A stretch of 64,000 nt of DNA from Sphingomonas sp. (GTDB lineage: Bacteria; Pseudomonadota; Alphaproteobacteria; Sphingomonadales; Sphingomonadaceae). Of the stretch, positions 39,179-48,785 are shown one piece after another. The position numbers and the translations under genes were made by a program. Location of the stretch: NCBI RefSeq assembly GCF_017304615.1, contig NZ_JAFKLZ010000001.1, forward strand, positions 930,001 to 994,000, given 5' to 3'. Numbering within the stretch: the first letter of the stretch is position 1; the number at the start of each line of letters is the position of its first letter. The notes under the pieces were generated by a model, which was not told the DNA's origin, ran no database searches, and was given only the letters and a program-made list of their open reading frames with translations.

Positions 39179-40213
39179 ATGCGTAAACGGGGCTTGTTCG
39201 GGATATTGCTGGCGGCGGTTGCGTTCGCCGGCGCGGCGGTGGCGCAGGATGACGCGGGGTTCCAGTCCTATCTGCAGGATGTGCGCGGCCGCGCCATCGC
39301 GCAGGGCGTGCGTCCCGCGACCGCCGATCAAGTGCTCGCCGGGCTGACTTACAACCAGCGCGTCATCGACCTCGACCGGAACCAGCCGGGGGGAAATCCC
39401 GCCAATTCGACCAACACCGCCAGCCCGCCCTTTGCCCCCTATCTGCGCAGTCATGTCGATGCCGCACGCATCGCGCAGGGCCGCGCCAAATATCTCGCAG
39501 AGCGCGCGCATCTTGCCGGGATCGAGCGGCAGACCGGGGTGCCCGAATCGATCATGGTTGCGATCTGGGGGCACGAGACCAATTACGGCCGCGTGATGGG
39601 TAATTTCGATTTGCCGCGTTCGATCGCCACGCTCGCCTATGAAGGGCGCCGACGCGCGCTGTTCGAGGGCGAATTGATCGCGATGATGAAGATGGTCGAT
39701 CGCGGTGTGCCGCGTAGCCAGTTGGTCGGCAGCTGGGCGGGGGCGATGGGCGGCCCGCAGTTCCTGCCCTCAGTCTATCTCCGCCTCGCACGCGACGGCG
39801 ATGGCGACGGCCGGGCCGATATCTGGAACAGCGATGCCGACACGCTCGCGTCGATCGGCAATTATTTCTACAACGCCGGGTGGCGGCGCGGGCAGACCTG
39901 GGGGCTGGCGGTATCGCTGCCGTCGGGGTTCGATCGGGCGGGCACGACCAACCGGCTGATCTCGCCCAGATGCCCGCGTGTCTTCGCGCGGCAAAGCGCG
40001 TGGCGGACGATCGGCGAATGGCGCGCGATGGGCGTGCTGTCGCAGGGCAAGCCATGGCCGGCGGACGATGTCCAGGCGACGCTGATCGAGCCCGACGGGC
40101 CGGGCCAGACGGCATATCTGCTGACCGGCAATTACCGCGTCATCCTCGATTATAATTGTTCGAATTTCTATGCGCTGAGCGTGGGGCTGCTCGCCGATGC
40201 CGTCGAACGCTAG
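39179..40213 (+). CDS. Lytic murein transglycosylase, MltB family
   Basis: 344 residues with a signal peptide ending AGAAVAQ; no lipobox, so soluble in the periplasm unlike E. coli MltB. Catalytic Glu lies in IWGHETNYG, followed by the family segments RSIATLAYEGRRRALFEGELI, SWAGAMGGPQFLPSVY and a C-terminal NYRVILDYNCSNFYALSVG. It starts a run of three wall genes; its end overlaps rlpA by 17 nt. Confidence 0.93.
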   Translation: MRKRGLFGILLAAVAFAGAAVAQDDAGFQSYLQDVRGRAIAQGVRPATADQVLAGLTYNQRVIDLDRNQPGGNPANSTNTASPPFAPYLRSHVDAARIAQGRAKYLAERAHLAGIERQTGVPESIMVAIWGHETNYGRVMGNFDLPRSIATLAYEGRRRALFEGELIAMMKMVDRGVPRSQLVGSWAGAMGGPQFLPSVYLRLARDGDGDGRADIWNSDADTLASIGNYFYNAGWRRGQTWGLAVSLPSGFDRAGTTNRLISPRCPRVFARQSAWRTIGEWRAMGVLSQGKPWPADDVQATLIEPDGPGQTAYLLTGNYRVILDYNCSNFYALSVGLLADAVER

Positions 40214-41054
40214 ACTGGCTTTTCTCACGGGCCTGGCGCTCGCTGTCCCGGCATCGGCGCAGGATGCGCCGCCGCAATCGGACGGCCCGCAAGCGACGTC
40301 CGACCGCTCGCCGGATCGTTATGACGAGGTCGGCTATGCGACGTGGTACGGGGCCGAACTGTCCGGCAATCCGACCGCTTCCGGCGCGCCGTTCGATCCC
40401 AAGGCGTTCACCGCCGCGCATCGCACCTTGCCGCTTGGAACCTATGTCGAGGTGACGTCGCTCGAAACCGGGCGAACCGTCCTGGTCCTGATCAACGATC
40501 GCGGCCCGTTCACGCCCGGCCTGTTGATCGACCTGTCGCAGGCAGCGGCGCAGGCGATCGGGATTTCCAGCCGCAAGCCGGTGCGGATTCGCCGCGTGAC
40601 GCCGACGCCCGCGGATCAGAATGCATTGAAGAATGGTCGGGCCGCGGCGTCGATCCTCGATACGCCCCCCGCCTTGCTTGCCGGGCTGCGCGCCAAGCTG
40701 ACAGGCAACAGCGCCGCAGCTAATCCTAAACCTCCGGCAGGTAGCTCGCTGCGCATGCCGCCTCCATCGCTCAAGCCGTCGCCGGTAGCTAAAGAATCGC
40801 TCACGAAATCGCCTCCTGCAACGGTGCGGCCACCCGTGGCCGTCACGGGTGGTTACTACGTCCAGGTCGCGGCGTTCGGTAGCCGCGAACGGGCCGACGC
40901 GGTCGCGCGCGGCCTCGGCGGCGCTGCGACGCCGTTCAACAAATTGTGGCGAGTCCGCACCGGACCTTATGCCGATGCGAAATCGGCGTCGAGGGCGCGT
41001 GACGCGGCGGCGGCGCGCGGCTATGGCGATGCTCGTGTCGTCCGCGACGACTGA
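40197..41054 (+). CDS. rlpA: RlpA-type septal ring lytic transglycosylase with SPOR domain
   Basis: 285 residues: signal peptide (ARLAFLTGLALAVPASAQ), double-psi beta-barrel domain at about 45-140 (GYATWYGAELSGNPTASG, TLPLGTYVEVT, INDRGPF), a Pro/Ser linker, and a C-terminal SPOR domain at about 218-285 (YYVQVAAFGSRERAD). It cuts peptidoglycan stripped of peptides at the septum. There is no lipobox Cys, unlike E. coli RlpA. ATG at 40197 lies inside the mltB-like gene, so the two are coupled. Confidence 0.93.
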   Translation: MPSNARLAFLTGLALAVPASAQDAPPQSDGPQATSDRSPDRYDEVGYATWYGAELSGNPTASGAPFDPKAFTAAHRTLPLGTYVEVTSLETGRTVLVLINDRGPFTPGLLIDLSQAAAQAIGISSRKPVRIRRVTPTPADQNALKNGRAAASILDTPPALLAGLRAKLTGNSAAANPKPPAGSSLRMPPPSLKPSPVAKESLTKSPPATVRPPVAVTGGYYVQVAAFGSRERADAVARGLGGAATPFNKLWRVRTGPYADAKSASRARDAAAARGYGDARVVRDD

Positions 41055-41085
41055 ATCACCGCTTGCTTACGGACTTGTATTTCCC

Positions 41086-42249
41086 ATGAAGAAGATCGCT
41101 GCCCTGCTCGCCGCCGTCGCGCTGACGACGCCCGCCGTCGCCAACCCCGAATTCAACACGCCCGCGCCGGTCGCCTATATGGTCGACCTGTCGTCCAACG
41201 CTGTGCTCTATTCGAAGGACGCCGACCGCCGTATGCCGCCAGCGTCGTTGGCGAAGATGATGACGGTCTATGTCGTGTTCGACATGATCAAGAAAGGCCA
41301 ATTGAGCGCCGACAAGCAGTTCACCGTGCGCCCCGAAACATGGCGGCAATGGCATGGTCCGCAGGCAGGTTCGACCATGTTCCTGTCGGCGAACGAGAAT
41401 GTCAGCGTCGACAATCTGTTGAAAGGCATCGTCACGCTTTCGGGCAACGACGCGTGCGTGGTGATGGCGGAGGGGATTTCGGGCACTGAACAGGCCTTTA
41501 CCGACCGCATGAATGACGCCGCGAAGAAGCTCGGCCTGACCAACAGCCATTTCGGGACCTCAAACGGATGGCCGGACAACGGCCGAACCTATGTCACGGC
41601 GCGTGATCTCGCGACGCTGGCGGCGGCGACGATCCGTGACTTCCCGGATCTCTACAAAAGATATTACGCGCTCCCCAGCTTCACCTGGGGCAAGACGCTG
41701 GGCGCGGGCAAGGACATTGATCAGGCCAATCGCGATCCGCTGCTTGGCAACGTCAATGGCGCAGACGGGCTCAAGACCGGGCATACCGAAGAAGCGGGGT
41801 ACAGCTTCACCGGGTCGGCGATGCAGAACGGCCGTCGCTTGATCATGGTGATCGCGGGACTCGACAGCTTCAATGGGCGCAAGGAAGAGTCGATCAAGTT
41901 CATGAATTGGGGCTTCGGCGCGTGGAGCGCGAAGCCGATCGTGTCGAAGGGTAAGGAAGTCGCGACCGCCGAGGTTCAGCTCGGCTCGTCGAGCACAGTC
42001 GGCCTGGTCGCTGCCGACAATCTGGCGGTGACGGTGCCGTCGGGCAGCAACCCGGCCATGACCGCCAGCGTCGTGTACGATGGCCCGATCAAGGCGCCGA
42101 TCAAGGCGGGTGATCACATCGCTGACCTGATCGTCAAGACGCCTGGTATGAACGACCAGCGCTTCCCGCTTGTCGCAGCGAAGGATGTGGCCGAAGCCGG
42201 ATTCTTCGGTCGCGCCTGGGCCGGGCTGATGCAGTTGTTCGGCGGCTGA
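41086..42249 (+). CDS. dacA: D-alanyl-D-alanine carboxypeptidase (PBP5/6 family)
   Basis: 387 residues with signal peptide MKKIAALLAAVALTTPAVA. Penicillin-binding motifs: SLAK (Ser54, Lys57), SGN (119-121) and KTG (230-232). The C-terminal PBP5 domain ends with AGFFGRAWAGLMQLFGG, a likely amphipathic membrane anchor. It trims the terminal D-Ala of pentapeptides. It follows rlpA by 31 nt and precedes tmk by 2 nt. Confidence 0.95.
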   Translation: MKKIAALLAAVALTTPAVANPEFNTPAPVAYMVDLSSNAVLYSKDADRRMPPASLAKMMTVYVVFDMIKKGQLSADKQFTVRPETWRQWHGPQAGSTMFLSANENVSVDNLLKGIVTLSGNDACVVMAEGISGTEQAFTDRMNDAAKKLGLTNSHFGTSNGWPDNGRTYVTARDLATLAAATIRDFPDLYKRYYALPSFTWGKTLGAGKDIDQANRDPLLGNVNGADGLKTGHTEEAGYSFTGSAMQNGRRLIMVIAGLDSFNGRKEESIKFMNWGFGAWSAKPIVSKGKEVATAEVQLGSSSTVGLVAADNLAVTVPSGSNPAMTASVVYDGPIKAPIKAGDHIADLIVKTPGMNDQRFPLVAAKDVAEAGFFGRAWAGLMQLFGG

Positions 42250-42251
42250 TC

Positions 42252-42881
42252 GTGACGCGCGGGCGCTTCCTGTCGATCGAAGGGGGCGAAGGGGCCGGCA
42301 AGTCGACCCAGGTGCGCCGCCTGGCCGATGCGCTCCGTGCGCGCGACATCGAATTGATCGTTACGCGCGAACCGGGCGGCAGTGACGGGGCGGAGGCGAT
42401 CCGCGACCTGTTGATGCAGGGAACGGTCAACCGCTGGAGCGCGCATACCGAGGCGTTGCTGTTCGCCGCCGCCCGCGCGGATCACGTCGAGAAGGTGATC
42501 CAGCCGGCCATCGGCGTCGGGACATGGGTGATTTCGGATCGCTACATCGATTCGTCGCGTGCCTATCAGGGGATGGCTGGCGGGATCGACGATGCGGCGG
42601 TGCTGGCGCTGCACGGGTTCGGGTCGCGCGGATTGATGCCGGATCGAACGCTGGTGCTCGAGGTGCCGCCGGAACTGGGGGCGGCGCGCGCATCCTCGCG
42701 CGACGGGGCGGGCGCGGATCGCTTTGCCGCGCGCGAGCGGGCCTTCCACGAGGATGTGGCGGCCGCCTTTCGTCGCTTCGCCCAGGCGGAACCGGATCGC
42801 GTGCGGCTCATCGACGCAAGTGGCGATGCGGATACGGTGGCTGCGGCCCTGCTGGCTGAGATAGCCGACCTGCTGCCATGA
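42252..42881 (+). CDS. tmk: Thymidylate kinase
   Basis: dTMP to dTDP, 209 residues. P-loop IEGGEGAGKSTQ, DRYIDSSRAYQG and the Arg-rich motif TREPGG are typical. GTG start. It overlaps holB by 4 nt, the common tmk-holB pair. Confidence 0.96.
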   Translation: MTRGRFLSIEGGEGAGKSTQVRRLADALRARDIELIVTREPGGSDGAEAIRDLLMQGTVNRWSAHTEALLFAAARADHVEKVIQPAIGVGTWVISDRYIDSSRAYQGMAGGIDDAAVLALHGFGSRGLMPDRTLVLEVPPELGAARASSRDGAGADRFAARERAFHEDVAAAFRRFAQAEPDRVRLIDASGDADTVAAALLAEIADLLP

Positions 42882-43840
42882 CGTCACTCTATGGCAACAC
42901 GCTGGCAAAACAGGCTTTTGCTGCCGCACTCGATGGCGGATCGCTCCATCACGCCTGGCTGTTCGCCGGGCCGGAAGGCGTAGGCAAGGCGAGCTTCGCG
43001 ATGCTCGCCGCGCGGCGCGTGCTGGCGGGGCCGGGGCAATCCGACGACTTTTCTATCCCGTCCGACGACCGCACGCAGCATCTGATCGACTCGGGCGCGC
43101 ATCCCGATTTCCGCAAGCTCGAACGCTTGCCGAAGGACGATAAGAAGCCGGATCAAGGCTTGGCGCGCAGTATAACCGTGGCGCAGGTCCGCGCGCTCGA
43201 ACCGTTCCTAGGCGTCAAGCCGACCTATTCCGATCGCCGCGTAGTACTGATCGATTCAGCCGACGATCTCGAACGCAATGGCGCCAATGCGCTGCTCAAG
43301 AATTTGGAAGAGCCACCGCCGGGCACGGTGTTCCTGCTGGTCAGCCATGCGCCGGGCCGGTTGCTGCCGACGATCCGCTCGCGGTGCCGGTTGCTGCGGT
43401 TCGAGGCGCTTGGCGATGCCGATATGCGTAGCGCGCTGACAGATGCGGGAGCAGCACCGGGCGAGATCGATGAACTGGTGCGCGTGGGGCAGGGATCGCC
43501 TGCCCAGGCGCTGGCGATGGCGGGGCTCGATGTTGCGGGGCTCGACAAGGCGCTGGACGCGCTGGCGAAGGGCGACCCTTCCAATGCCGTGCGCGCGCAA
43601 CTGGCGAGTTCGCTGTCGCTCAAGGCCGCACAGCCGCGGTACGAAGCGTTCCTGGACCGAGCGCCGCGCTTTATCGCCGCACAGGCGCGCAACCGCACCG
43701 GGGAGGCGCTGCGGTCGGCGCTCGACGCCTATGACGCTGCGCGCAACCTCGCTGCCAGCGCGCTCGGCCTGTCGCTCGACGAGCAGGGCACGGTGTTCGA
43801 AATGGGCGGGATCGTCGCCTCGCTGGCGAACCGCCGCTGA
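42878..43840 (+). CDS. holB: DNA polymerase III subunit delta'
   Basis: Clamp-loader subunit, 320 residues. [19 protein letters not shown] shows a P-loop (GPEGVGKA), and [35 protein letters not shown] carries the sensor-1 and SRC motifs. The zinc-finger cysteines found in some homologues are absent here. Located between tmk and metG as in many bacteria. Confidence 0.94.
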   Translation: MTSLYGNTLAKQAFAAALDGGSLHHAWLFAGPEGVGKASFAMLAARRVLAGPGQSDDFSIPSDDRTQHLIDSGAHPDFRKLERLPKDDKKPDQGLARSITVAQVRALEPFLGVKPTYSDRRVVLIDSADDLERNGANALLKNLEEPPPGTVFLLVSHAPGRLLPTIRSRCRLLRFEALGDADMRSALTDAGAAPGEIDELVRVGQGSPAQALAMAGLDVAGLDKALDALAKGDPSNAVRAQLASSLSLKAAQPRYEAFLDRAPRFIAAQARNRTGEALRSALDAYDAARNLAASALGLSLDEQGTVFEMGGIVASLANRR

Positions 43841-43857
43841 CCGCGCTAGGGCGGGGC

Positions 43858-45378
43858 ATGGCCGACCCCTATTACATCACCACCGCGATCAGTTATCCCA
43901 ACGGCCGTCCGCATATCGGGCATGCTTATGAGGCGATCGCCGCCGACGCGATCGCGCGCTACCATCGCCAGGACGGGCGCGACGTGCGGTTCCAGACCGG
44001 GACCGACGAACATGGGCTCAAGATGGTCCAGACCGCGCGCGACCGTGGCGTGGAAACGCGCGCGCTGGCCGATGAAATGTCAGGATATTTCAAGGCGATG
44101 GATGATCTTCTAAATATTTCTTATGATCGTTTTATCCGTACTGTCGAAGCGGATCATCACGCCGCCAGCCAGGCGATCTGGGAAGCAATGGCAGCAGCGG
44201 GCGACCTTTACCTAGACCGATACGAGGGCTGGTATTCGGTCCGGGACGAAGCGTTCTACGACGAGAAGGAACTGGTCGACGGGGAAGGGGGCAACAAGCT
44301 CTCTCCGCAGGGCACGCCGGTCGAATGGACCGCCGAGGAGACCTGGTTCTTCCGTCTGTCGAAATACCAACAGCCGCTGCTCAAATATTATGCCGAGCAC
44401 CCCGAATTCATCCAGCCGGATGCGCGCCGCAACGAGATCCTGCGCTTCGTCGAAGGCGGGCTGAGCGACCTCTCGGTGTCGCGCACCAGTTTCGACTGGG
44501 GCGTAAAGGTCCCGGGTAGCGACGGGCACGTCATGTATGTGTGGGTCGATGCGCTGACCAATTATCTGACCGGGATCGGCTATCCCGACCTCGACGGGCC
44601 GCTCGGCAAATACTGGCCGGCTGATCTGCACTTGATCGGCAAGGACATTGTGCGTTTTCATACGGTTTACTGGCCGGCCTTCCTGATGAGCGCGAACATC
44701 GCCTTGCCGAAGCAGGTGTTCGGTCACGGCTTCCTGCTCAACCGTGGGGAGAAAATGTCGAAGTCGGTCGGCAATGTGACCGACCCGATCGAGCTGGTCG
44801 ACCGCTTCGGCGTCGATCCGCTTCGCTATTTCCTGCTCCGCGAAGTGTCGTTCGGCCAGGACGGCAGCTATTCGGAGGAGGCCATCGTGACGCGCTGCAA
44901 TGCCGATCTCAGTAACGGACTAGGTAACCTTGCCCAACGGTGCCTTGCGATGATCGCGAAAAATTGCGGCGGCGTAGTTCCTCCGAACGACTCTGATACT
45001 AGGCCTGTGCACTTTGGCGATCCGATGGGGGAAGTCGCTGAGCTTATGGTTGATCTCAAGATCAACGAAGCGCTGGAAGCAATTTGGGAGCGCGTCCGGA
45101 TCGCTAACGGCTATTTCGCCGAAATGGCGCCTTGGGCACTCCGAAAAACCGATCCGAAAATGGCCGACGCTGTTCTTTATCAAACCGCCGAAGCGATCCG
45201 TCAGCTGGCGATCTTGGTTCGTTGGGCAATTCCCGAAAGCGCCGACAAATTGCTCGATTTGCTGGGGCAGGGGGCGGACGCGCGTAATTTCGACGCGCTC
45301 AATCGCCCGATCGCCAGCGGCACGCCGTTGCCGGCGCCGAGCGGCGTGTTCCCCCGCCTGGAGATGGAAGCGGCATGA
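43858..45378 (+). CDS. metG: Methionyl-tRNA synthetase
   Basis: 506 residues, the short form without the C-terminal tRNA-binding dimerisation domain. Class I signatures are [11 protein letters not shown] (HIGH) near residue 16 and KMSKSVGN near residue 299. No zinc-knuckle cysteines are seen in the connective peptide, so it is a zinc-free type. Two stretches (about 44100-44160 and 44930-45250) use AT-ending codons much more than the rest. It overlaps tatD by 4 nt. Confidence 0.96.
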   Translation: MADPYYITTAISYPNGRPHIGHAYEAIAADAIARYHRQDGRDVRFQTGTDEHGLKMVQTARDRGVETRALADEMSGYFKAMDDLLNISYDRFIRTVEADHHAASQAIWEAMAAAGDLYLDRYEGWYSVRDEAFYDEKELVDGEGGNKLSPQGTPVEWTAEETWFFRLSKYQQPLLKYYAEHPEFIQPDARRNEILRFVEGGLSDLSVSRTSFDWGVKVPGSDGHVMYVWVDALTNYLTGIGYPDLDGPLGKYWPADLHLIGKDIVRFHTVYWPAFLMSANIALPKQVFGHGFLLNRGEKMSKSVGNVTDPIELVDRFGVDPLRYFLLREVSFGQDGSYSEEAIVTRCNADLSNGLGNLAQRCLAMIAKNCGGVVPPNDSDTRPVHFGDPMGEVAELMVDLKINEALEAIWERVRIANGYFAEMAPWALRKTDPKMADAVLYQTAEAIRQLAILVRWAIPESADKLLDLLGQGADARNFDALNRPIASGTPLPAPSGVFPRLEMEAA

Positions 45379-46166
45379 GGCTCGCCGACAGCCATTGCCA
45401 CCTCAATTACAAGGGTCTCGCCGAGCAACAGGACGTGGTGCTGGCGCGCGCGCGGGCGAGCGGCGTGGTCGCGATGCTCAACATCTCGACTCGCGAGCGT
45501 GAATGGGACGACGTCATCGCGGTGGCCGAGCGCGAGGACGATGTCTGGGCGACCATCGGCATTCACCCGCACGAAGCCGACCAGCACGCGCATGTCGATA
45601 CCGCCAAACTCGTCGCCCGCGCCGCGCACCCGCGCGTGGTCGGGATCGGGGAATCGGGTCTCGATTATTATTACGATCATTCCGACCGCGACCGACAGCG
45701 CGCCAGTTTCCGCGCACATATCGCCGCGTGCCGCGAAACAGGCCTGCCGATCGTCGTCCATACTCGCGATGCCGAGGACGATACGATCGACATCCTGCGC
45801 GACGAGATGGGGAAGGGGGCCTATCGCGGCGTCATCCATTGTTTCACGGCGAGCGGCGATTTCGCCGACAATGCGCTGGATCTGGGTCTCTATATCTCGA
45901 TCTCCGGCATCGTGACGTTCAAGAACGCCAGGGATTTGCAGGAAACCGCCGCGCGCCTACCTCTCGACCGCTTGTTGATCGAGACGGATGCCCCCTTCCT
46001 CGCGCCGGTCCCTAACCGCGGCAAGACGGGTGAGCCGGCCTTTGTCGCCGATACTTGCCGTTTCCTGGCCGAGTTGCGCGGCCAGGACGCCGAGCAACTC
46101 GCAGACGCGACACGCGCCAACTTCCACGAGCTATTCACCAAGACGCTCGATAAAACCGGCGCATGA
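45375..46166 (+). CDS. TatD family metal-dependent hydrolase (DNase)
   Basis: 263-residue TIM-barrel hydrolase. Metal motif DSHCHLNY at residues 5-12, [28 protein letters not shown] and [10 protein letters not shown] are family hallmarks. Members have 3'-5' exonuclease or D-aminoacyl-tRNA deacylase-like activity. ATGA overlaps link it to metG before and the MBL gene after. Confidence 0.93.
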   Translation: MRLADSHCHLNYKGLAEQQDVVLARARASGVVAMLNISTREREWDDVIAVAEREDDVWATIGIHPHEADQHAHVDTAKLVARAAHPRVVGIGESGLDYYYDHSDRDRQRASFRAHIAACRETGLPIVVHTRDAEDDTIDILRDEMGKGAYRGVIHCFTASGDFADNALDLGLYISISGIVTFKNARDLQETAARLPLDRLLIETDAPFLAPVPNRGKTGEPAFVADTCRFLAELRGQDAEQLADATRANFHELFTKTLDKTGA

Positions 46167-46933
46167 AAGTCCGCATTCTCGGCTGCGGGACGTCGTCGGG
46201 AGTGCCGCGGATCGGCAACGATTGGGGCGCTTGCGATCCGGCCGAGCCGAAGAACCGGCGTACGCGTGCGTCGATCCTGGTCGAAACCGCCACGACGCGC
46301 ATCCTGGTCGATACGGGACCCGACATGCGGGAACAGTTGCTGGCGGCGGGCGTCGACCGGATCGACGCGGTGATCTGGACGCACGACCACGCCGATCACA
46401 CGCACGGCATCGACGATCTGCGCCAGATCTATCACGTGATACGTGCTCCGGTGCGGGGGTTAGCCCGGCCCGCGACGTCGGCGATCCTGCGCGATCGGTT
46501 CGCCTATGTCTTTGCGGGAATAAGCGGGTATCCTTCGATCGCCACGCTGGAGGAATTGCCGGATCGGCTGACGATCGGCGATATTGCGATAACTGTCGTC
46601 GATCAGCCGCACGCGGACATCACTTCGGCGGGATTGCGGTTCGACGGCGACGGCGGATCGATCGGATATGCCACCGATTTCAATATAATGACGTCCGATA
46701 TGCGAATATTGTATGAAGGCCTCGACCTCTGGATCGTCGATGTCCTGCGCCGCCATCCGCACCCCAGCCACCCGCATCTCGCCGAAGCATTGCCATGGAT
46801 CGCCGAACTCGCGCCGAAACGCGCAATGCTGACGCATCTCGACCAGTCGATGGACTATCGTTCACTGCTAAGCGAACTGCCATTGGGGGTCGAACCCGGC
46901 TATGACGGGTTCGAATTCGAGGTTGGGCGATGA
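46163..46933 (+). CDS. MBL-fold metallo-hydrolase (PhnP-like)
   Basis: 256 residues. Metallo-beta-lactamase motif THDHADHTHG (HxHxDH) near residue 74, GCGTSSGVPRIG at the N-terminus and ATDFN further on. These match the PhnP / cyclic phosphodiesterase-like group. Substrate unknown; conserved position after tatD suggests a housekeeping nucleic-acid or cyclic phosphate role. Confidence 0.88.
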   Translation: MKVRILGCGTSSGVPRIGNDWGACDPAEPKNRRTRASILVETATTRILVDTGPDMREQLLAAGVDRIDAVIWTHDHADHTHGIDDLRQIYHVIRAPVRGLARPATSAILRDRFAYVFAGISGYPSIATLEELPDRLTIGDIAITVVDQPHADITSAGLRFDGDGGSIGYATDFNIMTSDMRILYEGLDLWIVDVLRRHPHPSHPHLAEALPWIAELAPKRAMLTHLDQSMDYRSLLSELPLGVEPGYDGFEFEVGR

Positions 46934-47532
46934 GCGGTCAAACCGGAAACGCGATCTTCTATGCGTTGTTGCTGATCCTGCCGCTGTCGGCGCTGGTCGC
47001 CCGCCGTATGCCGCTTAGGCGCGTCGCGGTGATGGCGCTGGCGTGGGTCGGCATCTTCGCCACCGGGCTGCTGATCGTCGCATTGGTCAATCGCAATGAG
47101 TGGCTGGTGTCCGGCGCGCGCGAGCTGTTTTACGACCGCGATCAGTCGGTGGTCGGCAACGAAGTGCGCATCCAGATGGCGGAGGACGGCCATTTCTATG
47201 CGCGCGCCGCGATAAACGGGACCGAGCGCGTGCTGCTGGTCGATAGCGGCGCGAGCTTCACGAGCCTGTCGGCGGATACGGCGGCGGCTGCAAGCGTCGC
47301 CGTCGATACGGTAGAGCCGAGGATTCCGCTCGATACCGCCAACGGCCAGGTCATGGCGCAGCCCGCGACGATCGGTGAATTGCGCGTCGGCGGCATCACC
47401 GCGCGCGATGCGCCGGCGGTCGTGTCCGAAGCGTTCGGCGACCAGAACGTGCTGGGCATGAGTTTCCTGTCCAGGCTCAAGTCTTGGCGAGTCGAGGGTA
47501 AGACCCTGATCCTCACCCCTACGCAGGAATAG
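46930..47532 (+). CDS. Membrane-anchored retropepsin-like aspartic protease
   Basis: 200 residues with two N-terminal hydrophobic helices (about 8-22 and 33-55) and a clan AA protease domain. The active-site Asp lies in LLVDSGASFTSLS, near residue 105, followed by the flap and NVLGMSFLSRLKSWRVEG. Homodimeric proteases of this type (TIGR02281-like) are widespread in alphaproteobacteria; targets unknown. Overlaps the MBL gene by 4 nt. Confidence 0.85.
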   Translation: MSGQTGNAIFYALLLILPLSALVARRMPLRRVAVMALAWVGIFATGLLIVALVNRNEWLVSGARELFYDRDQSVVGNEVRIQMAEDGHFYARAAINGTERVLLVDSGASFTSLSADTAAAASVAVDTVEPRIPLDTANGQVMAQPATIGELRVGGITARDAPAVVSEAFGDQNVLGMSFLSRLKSWRVEGKTLILTPTQE

Positions 47533-47592
47533 ATTTTACATAATGTATATTATCAATCTTGAGGATGGCCAGCTGAGGGGGCTCCCCCGCCA

Positions 47593-48372
47593 ATGAGCGC
47601 GACCGGAATCGCCCCGAACAATATTGAGCGTCTCGTCGCGATCATGGCGCGGCTGCGCGATCCCGAGCGCGGCTGCGAATGGGACACGGTCCAGACGTTC
47701 GCGACGATCGCGCCATACACGATCGAGGAAGCCTATGAGGTGGCCGACGCGATCGAGCGCGCCGACATGGCCGACCTCAAGGATGAACTCGGCGATCTGT
47801 TGCTCCAGGTCGTGTTCCACGCCCGCATGGCCGAGGAAGCCGGCGATTTCGCGCTGGCCGACGTCGTCACCGCGATCTGCGACAAGATGGAGCGCCGCCA
47901 CCCGCATATCTTCGGCGATGCAGTTCAGGGCGGCCATCACCTGTGGGAGCAGATCAAGGCCGCCGAGCGTGGCGCCAAGGGTGCCGACAGCGCGCTGGAC
48001 GGCGTTGCGATCGGCCTACCGGCGTTGGTCCGCGCCGAAAAGCTCCAGAAACGCGCCGCACGCACCGGGTTCGACTGGCCCGATCCGAGCGACGCGCGCG
48101 CCAAGATCGACGAGGAGCTTGTCGAGGTAGAAGCCGCCACGAACGACGCGGACCGCGCCGAGGAAATCGGCGATTTGCTGTTCGCGGTGGTCAACTGGGC
48201 GCGCAAGCTCGACATAGATCCCGAAGCCGCGCTTCGCGCCGCCAACGCCAAGTTCGAACGGCGGTTTCGGGCAATGGAAGCCGCCGACGCGCGTTTCGCA
48301 GAGCGCAGCCTCGACGAGCAGGAAGCTCTGTGGAGGCTAGTTAAGACGATGATGCGCCCATGTGCCGGATAA
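47593..48372 (+). CDS. mazG: Nucleoside triphosphate pyrophosphohydrolase MazG
   Basis: 259 residues with two MazG repeats. The first carries CEWDTVQTFATIAPYTIEEAYEVADAI and ELGDLLLQVVFHA (EExxE and D metal ligands); the second KIDEELVEVEAA and EIGDLLFAVVNWA. It hydrolyses NTPs to NMPs and may limit ppGpp or damaged nucleotides. The gap before it (47533-47592) is AT-rich. Its last 13 bases overlap the next gene. Confidence 0.95.
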   Translation: MSATGIAPNNIERLVAIMARLRDPERGCEWDTVQTFATIAPYTIEEAYEVADAIERADMADLKDELGDLLLQVVFHARMAEEAGDFALADVVTAICDKMERRHPHIFGDAVQGGHHLWEQIKAAERGAKGADSALDGVAIGLPALVRAEKLQKRAARTGFDWPDPSDARAKIDEELVEVEAATNDADRAEEIGDLLFAVVNWARKLDIDPEAALRAANAKFERRFRAMEAADARFAERSLDEQEALWRLVKTMMRPCAG

Positions 48373-48785
48373 AGTTGACCAGGCAAGCAACGCAGTGGAC
48401 GGCACAATTCGCCGTCGCGGCGGAGCTTTGCAAGCGCGGTTGCGAAGTGTCTTTCACGATGGGCAATTGTACGCCGCTGGCCGATCTTATGGTGCTGGCG
48501 CCCAATGGCCGCATGTTCTTGGTCGACGTCAAAGGGCAATCAACCCCGAATTTTTGGCGCATCAAGGCCAAGGCCGAGCGTGACGATCTATTTTATGTGC
48601 TTTGTTACGTTGGCGAGGCGGAACGAAACAGATTTTTCCCGATGTCTCAGCGTACACTGCACGACTTGATGGAGCGATACCGGTGGAGCGGCGTCAAATT
48701 TGACGAGAATTTCTCCGGCTTTAACTGGGGTGATGCCAAGCCCTTCGAAAATCTCTGGGACGAGCTGCCTCTGGCCAACCTCTAG
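48360..48785 (+). CDS. Hypothetical protein, PD-(D/E)XK nuclease-like
   Basis: 141 residues. After a helix with AAELCKRG, the pattern ADLMVL (Asp at about 42) then FLVDVKGQ (Asp-x-Lys at about 56-58) matches a PD-(D/E)XK core of the Holliday-junction-resolvase/restriction-like type. The rest is rich in Trp, Phe and Asn. Codon use is more AT-rich than in the neighbours, suggesting later arrival. It overlaps mazG on one side and converges with hflX at a 4-nt overlap on the other. Activity is not established. Confidence 0.65.
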   Translation: MCRIKLTRQATQWTAQFAVAAELCKRGCEVSFTMGNCTPLADLMVLAPNGRMFLVDVKGQSTPNFWRIKAKAERDDLFYVLCYVGEAERNRFFPMSQRTLHDLMERYRWSGVKFDENFSGFNWGDAKPFENLWDELPLANL

